DNA from: Blastopirellula marina DSM 3645
GTDB lineage: Bacteria > Planctomycetota > Planctomycetia > Pirellulales > Pirellulaceae
Assembly (NCBI RefSeq): GCF_000153105.1
Contig: NZ_CH672376.1
Coordinates: 2,765,200 to 2,829,199, forward strand
Direction: 5' to 3'
DNA: 64,000 nt
Below the pieces are notes generated by a model, which made no database searches, was not told the origin of the DNA, and worked only from the letters and a program-made list of their open reading frames with translations. The position numbers and the translations under genes were made by a program. This document shows, piece after piece, positions 1 through 9,500 of the stretch; within the stretch, counting starts at the first letter, position 1; each line of letters opens with the position of its first letter.

Positions 1-644
1 CAATCGTACGACAAGAGCCACCAAAATCATCAGCAGACGTTTGCGGTGAAGTGGTAGCGGCAAGCAATTCAACCGGTTGGCCTAGCCAGTTCGCGCACCT
101 TACTTTTTCTAGCGGAAGCATCAGCCGTCGCGACGATCGCCAGCCGATTGCGATCGCTCTTGTTGTTTTGAATTCGTTCGTAATAACTGCGAATTGTCGG
201 CGAACGCCGGATCCCTTGCGTTGCGGCGCGGGATTGGCTGGCGATGGATGGAGCAGGCTTCAGGGGTGTTTTGATATTAACGCACCCTACGAAACGATTC
301 TAAGTAAAAGCTTGCATCGGTGTTTCGGGCCGCTGCAACTTGGGGGCAAATCGAATGTTTGCTCAGGACACGCCATCCTGATGCACTTTGAGACCAATGC
401 GGCGTAAATCGTAGTGCCAGGGCGTTGGCGTCGCCGAACTGATTCTGCAAAGCGACCACATCGGCGTATCGCTACTAAAGCGAGTCGAGTTGCTAACAAT
501 TGCCTTGTTATTCCGTTAGAATTTCGATTTCTGTTCTGGGAACACTGCGATCAAACGGTCCCTACAATAAAGTATTGACCTGCGATAGCCCATATAATGC
601 ACGAGCGTTTGGTACAAGCCTAAGCCATCACAAATTGTTGAAAT
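1..644. other. Leading region without a supported gene
   Basis: I see no gene I can defend here. The first 57 bases are open in frame 1 and end in a TAG; this could be the last 18 codons of a gene that starts before the window, but it is too short to judge. Short open frames between about 50 and 500 on both strands have no recognisable motif, signal peptide or good ribosome binding site. The right end carries the probable promoter of the following gene. Confidence 0.5.
575..598 (+). promoter_or_regulatory. Possible promoter of the PNP-NACHT gene
   Basis: A perfect TATAAT lies at 593-598, 46 bases before the ATG at 645. A TTGACC at 575-580 resembles a -35 box, but the spacer is only 12 bp, so it may not be the real partner. 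No convincing Shine-Dalgarno sequence precedes the ATG. The -10 call is by eye only. Confidence 0.4.
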
Positions 645-3600
645 ATGTCAGACACTATCAACGTCAAAACCCTAAAAGGAAAAGTCGACTTCGCAATCAT
701 CACGATCAGGCCGGACGAGTACAAAGCAGTCTTGGATCGGATACCGAACCGGAAGGCGGTGATGGGAGGTAATTGGCTATATGAATACGCAGACGTTGAA
801 ACCGCTAATAACGAGTTTGTTAGCGTTGCGATCGCGAGAACGCAAGGCCAAGGACATGGACCAGCACAACAGGTCGCCAACAATATGGTTCTGGACCTTG
901 AGCCGAAGTGGTTCGTGCTAATAGGAATCGCTGGCGCGTTTCCAAATGACGATTTTTCCTTGGGTGATGTCATATTGGCCTCTCGTATTGTCGACTTTGC
1001 AGTCCAAGCCGCCAATGATGGTGGGACGACCGAATACGCTACTGGAGGCGGACCAGTTCACCGGGACGTGCAAAACCTACTGAGTTGGATTCCAAGTCAG
1101 GAAAACACGCTGGGGGACTGGAATACTGAAGGCCAGCTGGGTTCCGCAAGACCTATGCTGGAGATACCGCAATCGGCGTCCGACTCTCGCATCTATGGCG
1201 GAGAAGAACATCAAGTTACGATCCTTAAGTCGTTACGTCGCCACTTCGAGACGATCAGGAAGCCAAAGTACCATGACGGTTGTTTGGCAACATCCAACAC
1301 GTTGATCAAGGATGCGTCGCTTGTTTCTCAGTTCAAAAAGGTGGCTCGGCACATCGAGCTTGTTGAAATGGAGGCTGGCGGTGTCTATTTCGTCTGTCAT
1401 GACCGCCACATTCCGTTGCTCTGCATAAGAGGCATCAGCGACGTCGTCGGATTCAAACGCGGACCAGAATGGACCGATTTTGCTTGTAACACAGCAGCGG
1501 CTTTCTTCGTTGCGGCTGTTAAGAATCTCCCGGTTGCCGTTTGGGGGCCCACTTTGTCACCAAGGGAGCCGCCAGAATCTAAACGGACAGATAGGGTCGC
1601 ATCCGATACCACACCGAACGTAGCGGACTTACGTGCCACGATGTTTCGCGTTTCGGATTGGCTTTTGCGATATGAGCTAACCGATGAGGAACGAATCCAT
1701 TTTAGTGTTGAAGATGCCCTTAGTGAGCTCTATTCGGAACAGACCGTGTCACTATTGCTCGGAAGTCCCGGCAGCGGCAAGACGTGTCTATTGGCGCGCA
1801 TCGGAAGTAAATTCATTACTCAAGGATTTGCCATTCTTGCAATCAAGGCTGATTTGTTTCCGCACAACAAGTCACTAGACGAATGGGCGCGTGAGGAATT
1901 AGGTAGCGACCTGACTTTCCACGAATTGGTGCAAACGGTTTCTGCGCGAGAGCCCGTTGTAGTGCTGGTGGACCAGCTTGACGCGTTGGCAAATACAGTG
2001 GACCTAACGTCGTCCAGATTAAACGAATTACTTGTTTTTATCGCGAGATGCAGCAGACTGCCGAATGTCCACGTCATCAGTTCCTGCAGGAATTTTGATT
2101 TTTCGTACGATCCACGATTCCGACGGATGAATCCGCGAACCTACTTGCTTGAGCTACCGACGTGGGAGCAAGCCAGCGAAAAGCTGCGTGATGCAGGAAT
2201 TGACGCGGAGCAAATCCAACCAAAGTTAAAAGAGTTGCTACGCACGCCACAGCACTTGTCGATGTTTCTCCGGCTGAAAACTCATTCCGGAACGCGAGCA
2301 TTTGAAACTTACTCTGAGATGCTGAGTGCGTTTTGGGACGCCACCGTAAGGTCAGCAGACGAAATGGCATTTATTAACCAATTGACGAAGAGATTGGTTG
2401 ATACCGAGTCAATTTGGGTCCCGATGGCCTCGATTGAAATTGATGAGACCGTTGTAACTAAAATGTGTTCCGCAGGTCTTCTGGAGCGTGAGAACAACCA
2501 ACTAAGATTCTCCCACCAAACCATTCAAGAATACGCGGTGGCGCGGCTGTTTGCCGAATTAAGTGTTTCGCTTTCCGAATTTGTGCTGAAGCACCAAGAC
2601 ACGATATTTAAGCGTCCAACGATCTGGGCCGTGCTCACCTATTTAAGAGACATCGCCAAAGAGAGATACTCGACTGAGGTCGATGCAATCCTGAAGCATG
2701 AACCCCGTCCTCATGTGAAGTTTTTACTTGTCGATTTTATTTGTCGTCAGCCTAGCCCGACAGAGCACGAAATCGCCATCATTGGAAACTCACTTCGAGA
2801 CGATGGACTTAGGTTAAGGATTCTCGTCGGGATAAACAACAGTCCGGCTTGGTTTGAGGCGCTCAAACATTCTCATTTGCCCAGCATCATGAGCAACCCG
2901 GATCTTGAGCAGTGGCCAATGATTAACGTGCTTAGGAACGCATGGACATTTGACTGGGAAGTTGCGTTCAGTTTGGTCAAGAAACACTGGGCGAGACACC
3001 AAGAATTTGATGGGATGACGCTACAAGTGATGGAACATTGTGGTAGATGGATTCCGGATGTCGTTTGGCTGATTGAGCGAATAGCAACGAGAATCAAGCA
3101 AAGCAATGGTCGCAATTTTCAGATTGAGATCATCGTTGGAGTAATGTCTATTGATGCACCCGAAGATGCAGCACGACTCGCTGCGCGAATTATTTCTACC
3201 CCGACCAACGTGCAACCGGATTCGAAAGGCCGTTACAACAGTCCGTTGGAATCACGGGATCGATGGTATGACCTGGAAGAAATCGCGAAGATTGCACCGG
3301 TTGTTTTCTTGAGTGAGATAACCCCTTGGCTCGTTGCGTCAGCGAATGAGTTTCATGGCGGATACCAAGGTTCGTCACGCGCACATTATGTTGGTAGTTG
3401 CTGGGCGCTGGATGAACAGGAATATCCTGCTGAAGCGTCGATCCTGACGGCGATTTGCAAATGCGTCGAAATTGTCTCAAAAGAGAATCCTGAGACGTTT
3501 GTTAGCTTGTTCAGGAAATACTGGCAATCGGAGAACGCCATCGTGCATCGAATATTCATTGACGGACTGATCAATGCTGTTGATGCGTGTACCGAAGAGG

Positions 3601-5519
3601 TATTTGAGTACCTTATGGGCGACGATCGTCGATTTACGGTTGGACAGGATAACGAATGCCAGGGCTCGCAATCAGTGAAGTTAATCAACGGCCTATTTCC
3701 TTATCTCAAAGAGGGACAACAGGAACGTCTCGTCGAGAAAATAATGCAATGGAGCCAATACAAACCAGAAGTTGAGCTTTGCGAATCACAGCTTGAATGG
3801 GACCGAGAGGCGCGACTCTATTTACTCATAGCAATTCCTGAGAAGTACCGTTCGGAAACTGTGGCTGAGTTGATTGAACAAGAAAAAACGGAATTGGAGA
3901 ATTGGGGCCGAGAACGCAAAAGCACGCATTGGGGGCGCGTGACGACGATTCCGCCTATGAACCACACGAAAATGGCTACAGCATCGGAAGATCAACTCCT
4001 TGACGCATTTTCAAAGCCAAAAACCGGCAATGGAGAGTGGATTCCTGTTGATGGTGGATTTGAAGAGGAAGGCGGAAGCGAGGCTGCTGCAGACGAGCTT
4101 TCAACACTAGCGGAAACTAATCCGTCGAGAGCGGCAGAGATCATCCGGTTGCTGGTCTCGAAAGGTCTGACGACGAATATCGATCGTACCTTGCGAGGGT
4201 TTTCAGCATGCGAGGATCGTGATCTCGTTTTCTCACTCGCTAAGGAAATCAGTGATGCGTGCGCCGAAAGCGAGGCGTTTCGATCTGCCGCGTCTGATCT
4301 ATTTCGCTCACATTGCAATGATGATGGCCTGCCCGAAGAAGTCATCGCTCTCTTGGAAACATGGCTCGCGAAACCTTGGGATACCACTCGTTCAGTCGTT
4401 GTCGAAGACGACAAGAAAGAGTGGAGTCCTGAGCAGAGCTTTCTCTGGGCGAATCTGGGCGCGGTAATCGTCGATACCGATAATTCTTACTATACGCTCA
4501 TCGCTCTGACTCAGAGTCTGCTCAGCAAGAACAATCCTCAGGGTGACAGGTGGATTGCCTTGCTTTCTTCGCATCTCGATAACGAGGTCTCGTACAAGAC
4601 GTGGCGAATGTTTTGTAACAGCCTGCGTTATGTGCGAAGATCCTACTGTTCGGAGGGAATGGGAAAGGGCATGATCGCTAAATTGTTTACAAAATTCCCG
4701 CAACTTGCATCTGAAACGTTTGGTTGCAGGTTACTCGCAATGCTCGTTACATTTCTCGACCTCAATTTCCAAAAGGTGATTTTTGAGCGCCTTACCGAGT
4801 CCGAGGATGAATTCGACCAACAAGCGGGTGGCGAACTCATAACGCTTTGTGCTTTGTTGGATGAAACGTCGGAATGGGGAATGCCGTTACTAAATAGTCA
4901 TGTTTTTCCGAACGACGCGAATAATGCTCCCCATCCGGCCTTTTTGGTAGGCGTCGCCCACGCTGCATCGAATCTATGGAATGACCTTAATAAGCCACGC
5001 GAGTGTTCAAGAATCATCGCTCAGGTGGTTGGCTATGGAGATGCAGGCGCGACAAATGCCATTCGACAGTTATTTTGGAGTGAGATTGCGTTGCCGGCCG
5101 ATGAGCAAACCTCTGGTATCTTGCGAAAGTTAACAGAGAAGATTGAAGCGGTTAGCGGAGCATTGGCAGAAGAGGTGCTATGTCGGTTAACCGATATTCT
5201 TCCGCATTTGCGACCTGAGATTTTGGCCTTTGCTCAGCGTTTGGTAGAAAAGCGATTTGACGAACTTCGGCGTCGGGAATTCAATGCACATGAAGTCGGG
5301 CCCTATTTGGTCGATATCGCAATGACTCTCCAGCGTTTCGAGGACACAAGATCAGCGGGGCTAGACCTTTTCGAGACGCTTCTTTGCGCAGGTCTTGACG
5401 AAGCAAACAATGCGCTGAAAGACGTTGACGCGGTGGACGAGGTCAACCCCGAAGGTCGTCGCACGCCACGCCGCCGACGACGACAACAAAGAAAGAAGAA
5501 TCAGAATTCTGAAGAATAA
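645..5519 (+). CDS. PNP/MTAN-like domain fused to a NACHT (STAND) NTPase with a long helical C-terminus
   Basis: This 1624-residue protein has three parts. Residues 14-300 look like a nucleoside phosphorylase / methylthioadenosine nucleosidase domain: VLIGIAGAF near 91, VEMEAGG at 240-246 and GISD at 263-266, so the Glu and Asp used by MTAN-type enzymes are kept. Residues 330-640 form a P-loop NTPase with GSPGSGKT at 373-380, a Walker B strand ending in VDQLD at 442-446, and FSHQTIQEYAVA near 622, the winged-helix signature of NACHT proteins. Residues 640-1600 are helical and repeat-like, the usual place for ligand sensing in STAND proteins, and the tail is strongly basic. In this class the C-terminus senses, the NTPase oligomerises and the N-terminal domain is the effector; a PNP effector would deplete a nucleotide or nucleoside pool. 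Antiviral function is inferred. The gene is alone and looks more AT-rich than its neighbours, which suggests transfer. Confidence 0.88.
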   Translation: MSDTINVKTLKGKVDFAIITIRPDEYKAVLDRIPNRKAVMGGNWLYEYADVETANNEFVSVAIARTQGQGHGPAQQVANNMVLDLEPKWFVLIGIAGAFPNDDFSLGDVILASRIVDFAVQAANDGGTTEYATGGGPVHRDVQNLLSWIPSQENTLGDWNTEGQLGSARPMLEIPQSASDSRIYGGEEHQVTILKSLRRHFETIRKPKYHDGCLATSNTLIKDASLVSQFKKVARHIELVEMEAGGVYFVCHDRHIPLLCIRGISDVVGFKRGPEWTDFACNTAAAFFVAAVKNLPVAVWGPTLSPREPPESKRTDRVASDTTPNVADLRATMFRVSDWLLRYELTDEERIHFSVEDALSELYSEQTVSLLLGSPGSGKTCLLARIGSKFITQGFAILAIKADLFPHNKSLDEWAREELGSDLTFHELVQTVSAREPVVVLVDQLDALANTVDLTSSRLNELLVFIARCSRLPNVHVISSCRNFDFSYDPRFRRMNPRTYLLELPTWEQASEKLRDAGIDAEQIQPKLKELLRTPQHLSMFLRLKTHSGTRAFETYSEMLSAFWDATVRSADEMAFINQLTKRLVDTESIWVPMASIEIDETVVTKMCSAGLLERENNQLRFSHQTIQEYAVARLFAELSVSLSEFVLKHQDTIFKRPTIWAVLTYLRDIAKERYSTEVDAILKHEPRPHVKFLLVDFICRQPSPTEHEIAIIGNSLRDDGLRLRILVGINNSPAWFEALKHSHLPSIMSNPDLEQWPMINVLRNAWTFDWEVAFSLVKKHWARHQEFDGMTLQVMEHCGRWIPDVVWLIERIATRIKQSNGRNFQIEIIVGVMSIDAPEDAARLAARIISTPTNVQPDSKGRYNSPLESRDRWYDLEEIAKIAPVVFLSEITPWLVASANEFHGGYQGSSRAHYVGSCWALDEQEYPAEASILTAICKCVEIVSKENPETFVSLFRKYWQSENAIVHRIFIDGLINAVDACTEEVFEYLMGDDRRFTVGQDNECQGSQSVKLINGLFPYLKEGQQERLVEKIMQWSQYKPEVELCESQLEWDREARLYLLIAIPEKYRSETVAELIEQEKTELENWGRERKSTHWGRVTTIPPMNHTKMATASEDQLLDAFSKPKTGNGEWIPVDGGFEEEGGSEAAADELSTLAETNPSRAAEIIRLLVSKGLTTNIDRTLRGFSACEDRDLVFSLAKEISDACAESEAFRSAASDLFRSHCNDDGLPEEVIALLETWLAKPWDTTRSVVVEDDKKEWSPEQSFLWANLGAVIVDTDNSYYTLIALTQSLLSKNNPQGDRWIALLSSHLDNEVSYKTWRMFCNSLRYVRRSYCSEGMGKGMIAKLFTKFPQLASETFGCRLLAMLVTFLDLNFQKVIFERLTESEDEFDQQAGGELITLCALLDETSEWGMPLLNSHVFPNDANNAPHPAFLVGVAHAASNLWNDLNKPRECSRIIAQVVGYGDAGATNAIRQLFWSEIALPADEQTSGILRKLTEKIEAVSGALAEEVLCRLTDILPHLRPEILAFAQRLVEKRFDELRRREFNAHEVGPYLVDIAMTLQRFEDTRSAGLDLFETLLCAGLDEANNALKDVDAVDEVNPEGRRTPRRRRRQQRKKNQNSEE

Positions 5520-6138
5520 AGTTGGCCGGGTCTTGGACTTGACGTTCTTGGTGGACCGGTCGCACGACGATCTTGAATCAATCGCAATAAATACTTCGGT
5601 CGCACTGATCGAAGTGGGGGCGACTGAACTGACTCCAGCTATTTTATCGAGATCGACTCCGGGACCAATGTTGCAACCATTGCAAGTGCCCCGCACAATG
5701 CGTCATTTTGACCCAGGACGAACCGACCTTGGTCACAATCGGGCATTCCGTTTTGCGCGCCGCGAGTCCATCGGCCTCTATGTGCAACGATGCATAGGTC
5801 CCTACTTCACTTTTGCGAAGGCGTCTCCACGCAGCTGACGGGGACTTCCCGTGGTGCAGTAAAGTCTTGTTTCAGAATTGCAGTTTACGGAGGATTTCGT
5901 TATACTTTATTCACATCTTTTCATGCGCAGAGCAACCCGCTTCCATCGGCGGAAACGCCGTGCTGTGGTTTGAATCGCCAACTTCGAGAAAGGTTGGCGG
6001 CGTTGTTTGCTGCGCGCACTTGGGAAGCGGATCGCGCGGCGTTTGGGGGAACGATGGGGCTAACTCAAAAAAACAGGTGCAGTCCGGTCCAATGTTGGGG
6101 GAATGTCGAATGCGGGGATCGTTGGACTCCAAAAAACT
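5520..6138. other. Gene-free region before the tandem repeats
   Basis: No supported coding sequence. It holds a promoter-like pair at 5878-5906 and a hairpin with a 7-bp stem (arms 5976-5982 and 5993-5999). The short open frames here mostly run into the following tandem repeat and have no recognisable domain. Some words of the repeat (GTCCGGTCCAA) already appear at about 6077, outside the regular array. Confidence 0.5.
5878..5906 (+). promoter_or_regulatory. Sigma70-like promoter without an obvious gene
   Basis: TTGCAG at 5878-5883 and TATACT at 5901-5906 are separated by 17 bp, a good match to a housekeeping promoter. No credible gene follows on this strand: only a 16-codon frame from 5922, then the 40-bp tandem repeats. 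It could drive a non-coding RNA or be a chance match. Confidence 0.35.
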
Positions 6139-6444
6139 CGCAGCGGTCCAGTCCAGTCCCATCTTTCAAACGGGAAAACGGGGCGATCCAGTCCGGTCCA
6201 ACCTTTCGAACGGGAAAACGGAGCGATCCGGTCCAGTCCCACCTTTCGAACGAGAAAACGGAGCGATCCAGTCCAGTCCCGCCTTTCGAACGGGAAAACA
6301 GAGCGATCCGATCCAGTCCCAGCTTTCGAACGAGAAAACGGAGCGATCCGATCCAGTCCCAGCTTTCAAACGAGAAAACGCGGCGGTCCAGTCCAGTCCC
6401 AGCTTTCGAACGAGAAAACGGGGCGATCCGGTCCAGTCCCACCT
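6139..6444. repeat. Tandem repeat, 40-bp unit, about 7.6 copies
   Basis: Units start at 6139, 6179, 6219, 6259, 6299, 6339, 6379 and 6419 (the last partial, to 6444). Each unit contains GCGATCC, a variable GTCCAGTCC-type block, TTTCGAACG and GGAAAA or GAGAAAA. Copies differ at a handful of positions, often A/G changes. There are no spacers, so this is not a CRISPR array. Because 40 is not a multiple of three and the unit contains no stop codon in most frames, several frames stay open through it on both strands. It sits between the NACHT gene and the terminator of the RND operon. Confidence 0.93.
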
Positions 6445-6451
6445 AACGGAC

Positions 6452-6482
6452 AAAAAAAGGGCCAGTTGGTGAGAACTGGCCC
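6452..6482 (-). terminator. Rho-independent terminator of the RND operon
   Basis: On the minus strand a perfect 9-bp stem (GGGCCAGTT with AACTGGCCC, plus positions 6459-6467 and 6474-6482) with a 6-base loop is followed directly by seven T residues (A tract at 6452-6458 on the plus strand). It lies 33 bases past the stop codon of the RND permease and directly next to the tandem repeats. Confidence 0.9.
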
Positions 6483-6515
6483 GGGAGTGCGTGGGGGAAA
6501 TTTTGGGAGAGATTG

Positions 6516-9500
6516 CTAGATGCCGTATTTTGTCTTCTCCGACTCGGTTGGGCTCGTGCCGTTGGCGCCATTTTTCCCATGCGAGCCGTTGCCTCCATTG
6601 GTTCCTTGATCGGTTAGGACAAAGTCATGGACGGTTTCTTCCGTCGATTCGTGCGACGTGGCCGGCAAGGCGCGGGTGACGCGCGGCGTTTCGAGCTTTG
6701 CGGTTTTGCCCCAGATCATCCGGACCAGCGCTTCGTACGTTTCCACCGTCAAGCTGAACAAGCTAGGGACCAGCACCAGCGTAAAGATCGTCGACAGAAT
6801 CAAACCGCCCAACACGACGCTGCCGAGGCCGCGATACAGTTCGCTGCCGGAGCCGGGGAACATCACCAGCGGCATCAGTCCTAAGACGGTGGTTGTGGTG
6901 GTCATAAAGATCGGGCGAATACGAGAGCCGACGCTTTCCAGCACCGCTTCGTCCAGTTTCAAGCCGTCTTCACGCATGTGGTTGAGCGCCTGATGCACGA
7001 TCAAAATGGGGTTGTTCACCACGGTGCCGATCAAAATCACGAAGCCGAGCATCGTGAGCACGTCGAGCGACTGCAGCACGAAGAGGTTCAGCAGACTCAG
7101 TCCCAAGATCCCGCCTGCGGCGCCGAGCGGCACGCTGAAGATGATCACGAACGGGTAGAGCCATGATTCAAATAAGGCCGCCATCAACAGGTAGGTGATG
7201 AGCAGCGCCAGCATCAGATTGAAACGGAGCGAGGTCCAAGTCTTGCCTAACTTGTCGGCGGTGCCGGCCAGATTGATGCGATACTCTTGGCCCAACTCGC
7301 CGCTGGCTTCCAGCGGTTTGATGATATCCGACGTGATCAGATCCATCGCCTCTTCCAGCGGAACGGTCGGCGGCGGAGTCACTTCGATGATGATTGACCG
7401 GAGACGTTCGCGATGATTGACTTGCTCGGGGCCGCTGTTGATTTCAATATTGGCGATCGCCCCCAGCGGCACGATCGAGCCTTGCGGAGTCGCGACCGGC
7501 AACGCTTCGATCTTTTGTGTCGCGTCGGCGAATCGCGTTTCGCCTTTGATGGTGACATCGATCTTCTTCCCTTCCAGGAAGTAGTCGCCGGCATAGGCGC
7601 CGTCGACCAGTGCGTTGACCGCGTAGCCCATGTCGGTACTGGAAAGGCCGATGTCAGCCGCTTGAACCCAGCGTGGAGTCACATGGACTTCGGGGCTGGA
7701 AAGATCGAGACTCGGGACCGGGCGAATTTGCGAATTGGGAATCAGTTGGACCGATTGTCGCAAGATGTTTCCGCCCAGCGTAACCAGTTTCGGCAGTTCG
7801 GGACCGGTGATTTCGATTTCAATTTTTCGTCCGCCGGTCAGCCCTCGTTCAAACAAGCTGGACTGCGATGCGACCGCGAAAGTACCCGGCAATTTGCCGC
7901 TCACTTTTTGAATCAGCGGGATCAAGTCGGCGACCCGTTGCTCGTCGTACGATTTCAAGCCCATGAAGACCTGGCGACCCCGCGCGACGAAAAAGAAGTC
8001 GCGGATCGCTGGAAACTCGCCTTGGTTGAAATCGGGATCGGTCGGATTGACGTCCCAGTACGGTTTCAGGTCGGCCTCGACAACTTCACCCAGTTCCATC
8101 AGCTGATCGAGATTGTAGCCCGGCGGCGGCAACAACACGCCGAAGACCAGGTTGCGATTGCCGTTGGGCAAATATTCGACCTTGGGCCAGAACGCCCAGC
8201 AAAGGAAGATCGCGCCCGCGGTAATGGCCGAGATCAAAACCAGACGGCGGATGACGCCATGCTGAAACCAACGATTGAGCCCGACGATGCCGTTGACCAT
8301 TCGCTGACCAGCATGCGAAATCGTACTTTCGACGGTTCCCATCCGATGACCGTCGGCGGCGATCTCGGACGGTGCGTTTCGCGGGTCGCTGATCTGTTTG
8401 TTGGAGTCGTGATTCTTATCGTCTTCTTTACTGAACAGACGCGATGCGGCGACCGGAATGACGGTGATCGATACGACCAGCGATAAAGCGACCGCGGCGC
8501 TGATCGCCAGCGCGATGTCCGCGAACAATTGCCCCGCTTCTTCCTGGACGAAGACGACCGGCAGAAACACGGCGACGGTCGTCGCGGTCGAAGCGAACAC
8601 GGCGCCCCACACTTCCGACGTACCCCGAGCGGCCGCCGCCAACGGCGAATAGCCCTTCGAGTAATAGGTGTAAATATTTTCGAGGACGACGACCGCATTG
8701 TCGACCAACATGCCGACGGCGAACGCCATGCCGGCGAGACTGATCACATTCAGCGATCGCCCTAAGGCGCCCAGAATCAAAAACGTGCCGACGATACTAA
8801 TCGGAATCGCCAGCGCTACGACTAAGGCTCCGCGAGCGAACCAGAATCCAGACCCGATTAAAATCGCCATACAGAGGACAAACCACCACGGGCTAAGATA
8901 AGCGGACGCGATCGCCGAAGCCATGGCGAACGGAATCAAAATCAGCGTCCGTGCGCCCAAGTGCAAAAAGAGCATCAGCACGCACATCGTCAAGGCGCCG
9001 CCGACAAAGATATTTTCTTGGACCAATCGGATCGACGACTTGATGTAATCGGTCTCGTCATAGACCTGGGTCAACTCGAGATTGTTGTCTTTCAGCACGC
9101 CGTCGTTCAGCATATTCATGGTCGCTTGCAAACCGTCCATGACATCCAGCACGTTGGCGCCGGTTTCGCGCATGCAGTTGATCGCGATGCTTGATTCGCC
9201 AAAGCGGCGAACGACGCTGTCCGGCTTTTTGTGCCCTAGTTCGACGCGGGCCACATCGCGGACAAAGACCGGTGCGCCGTCGCGAACGGCGAGCAGTTGG
9301 TACTCGACCTGCTCCGGCGATTTAAACTGACCAAGGGCGCGCACGACGTAGCGGCGTTTTCCTTCCCAGAAGTCGCCGGCCGACGTGTCTTGGTTTTGGC
9401 TGACTAGAACACGGCGCACGTCGGCGATGGTGATTTGGCGAGAAGCGAGCAGCTCGGGATCGACGATCACTTGCAGTTCGTCTTCCAGGCCGCCGTTGAC

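Noticed and set aside
51-407. 118-codon open frame at the left edge
   Set aside because: No ribosome binding site, no domain or signal peptide, and an opposing frame of similar quality.
6139-6444. CRISPR array
   Set aside because: The repeat units are directly adjacent, with no unique spacers, and no cas gene is near.
5790-6519. Several overlapping open frames of 125-219 codons through the tandem repeats
   Set aside because: They exist because the 40-bp unit lacks stops in most frames. No frame has a start signal, a domain or a preference over the others.
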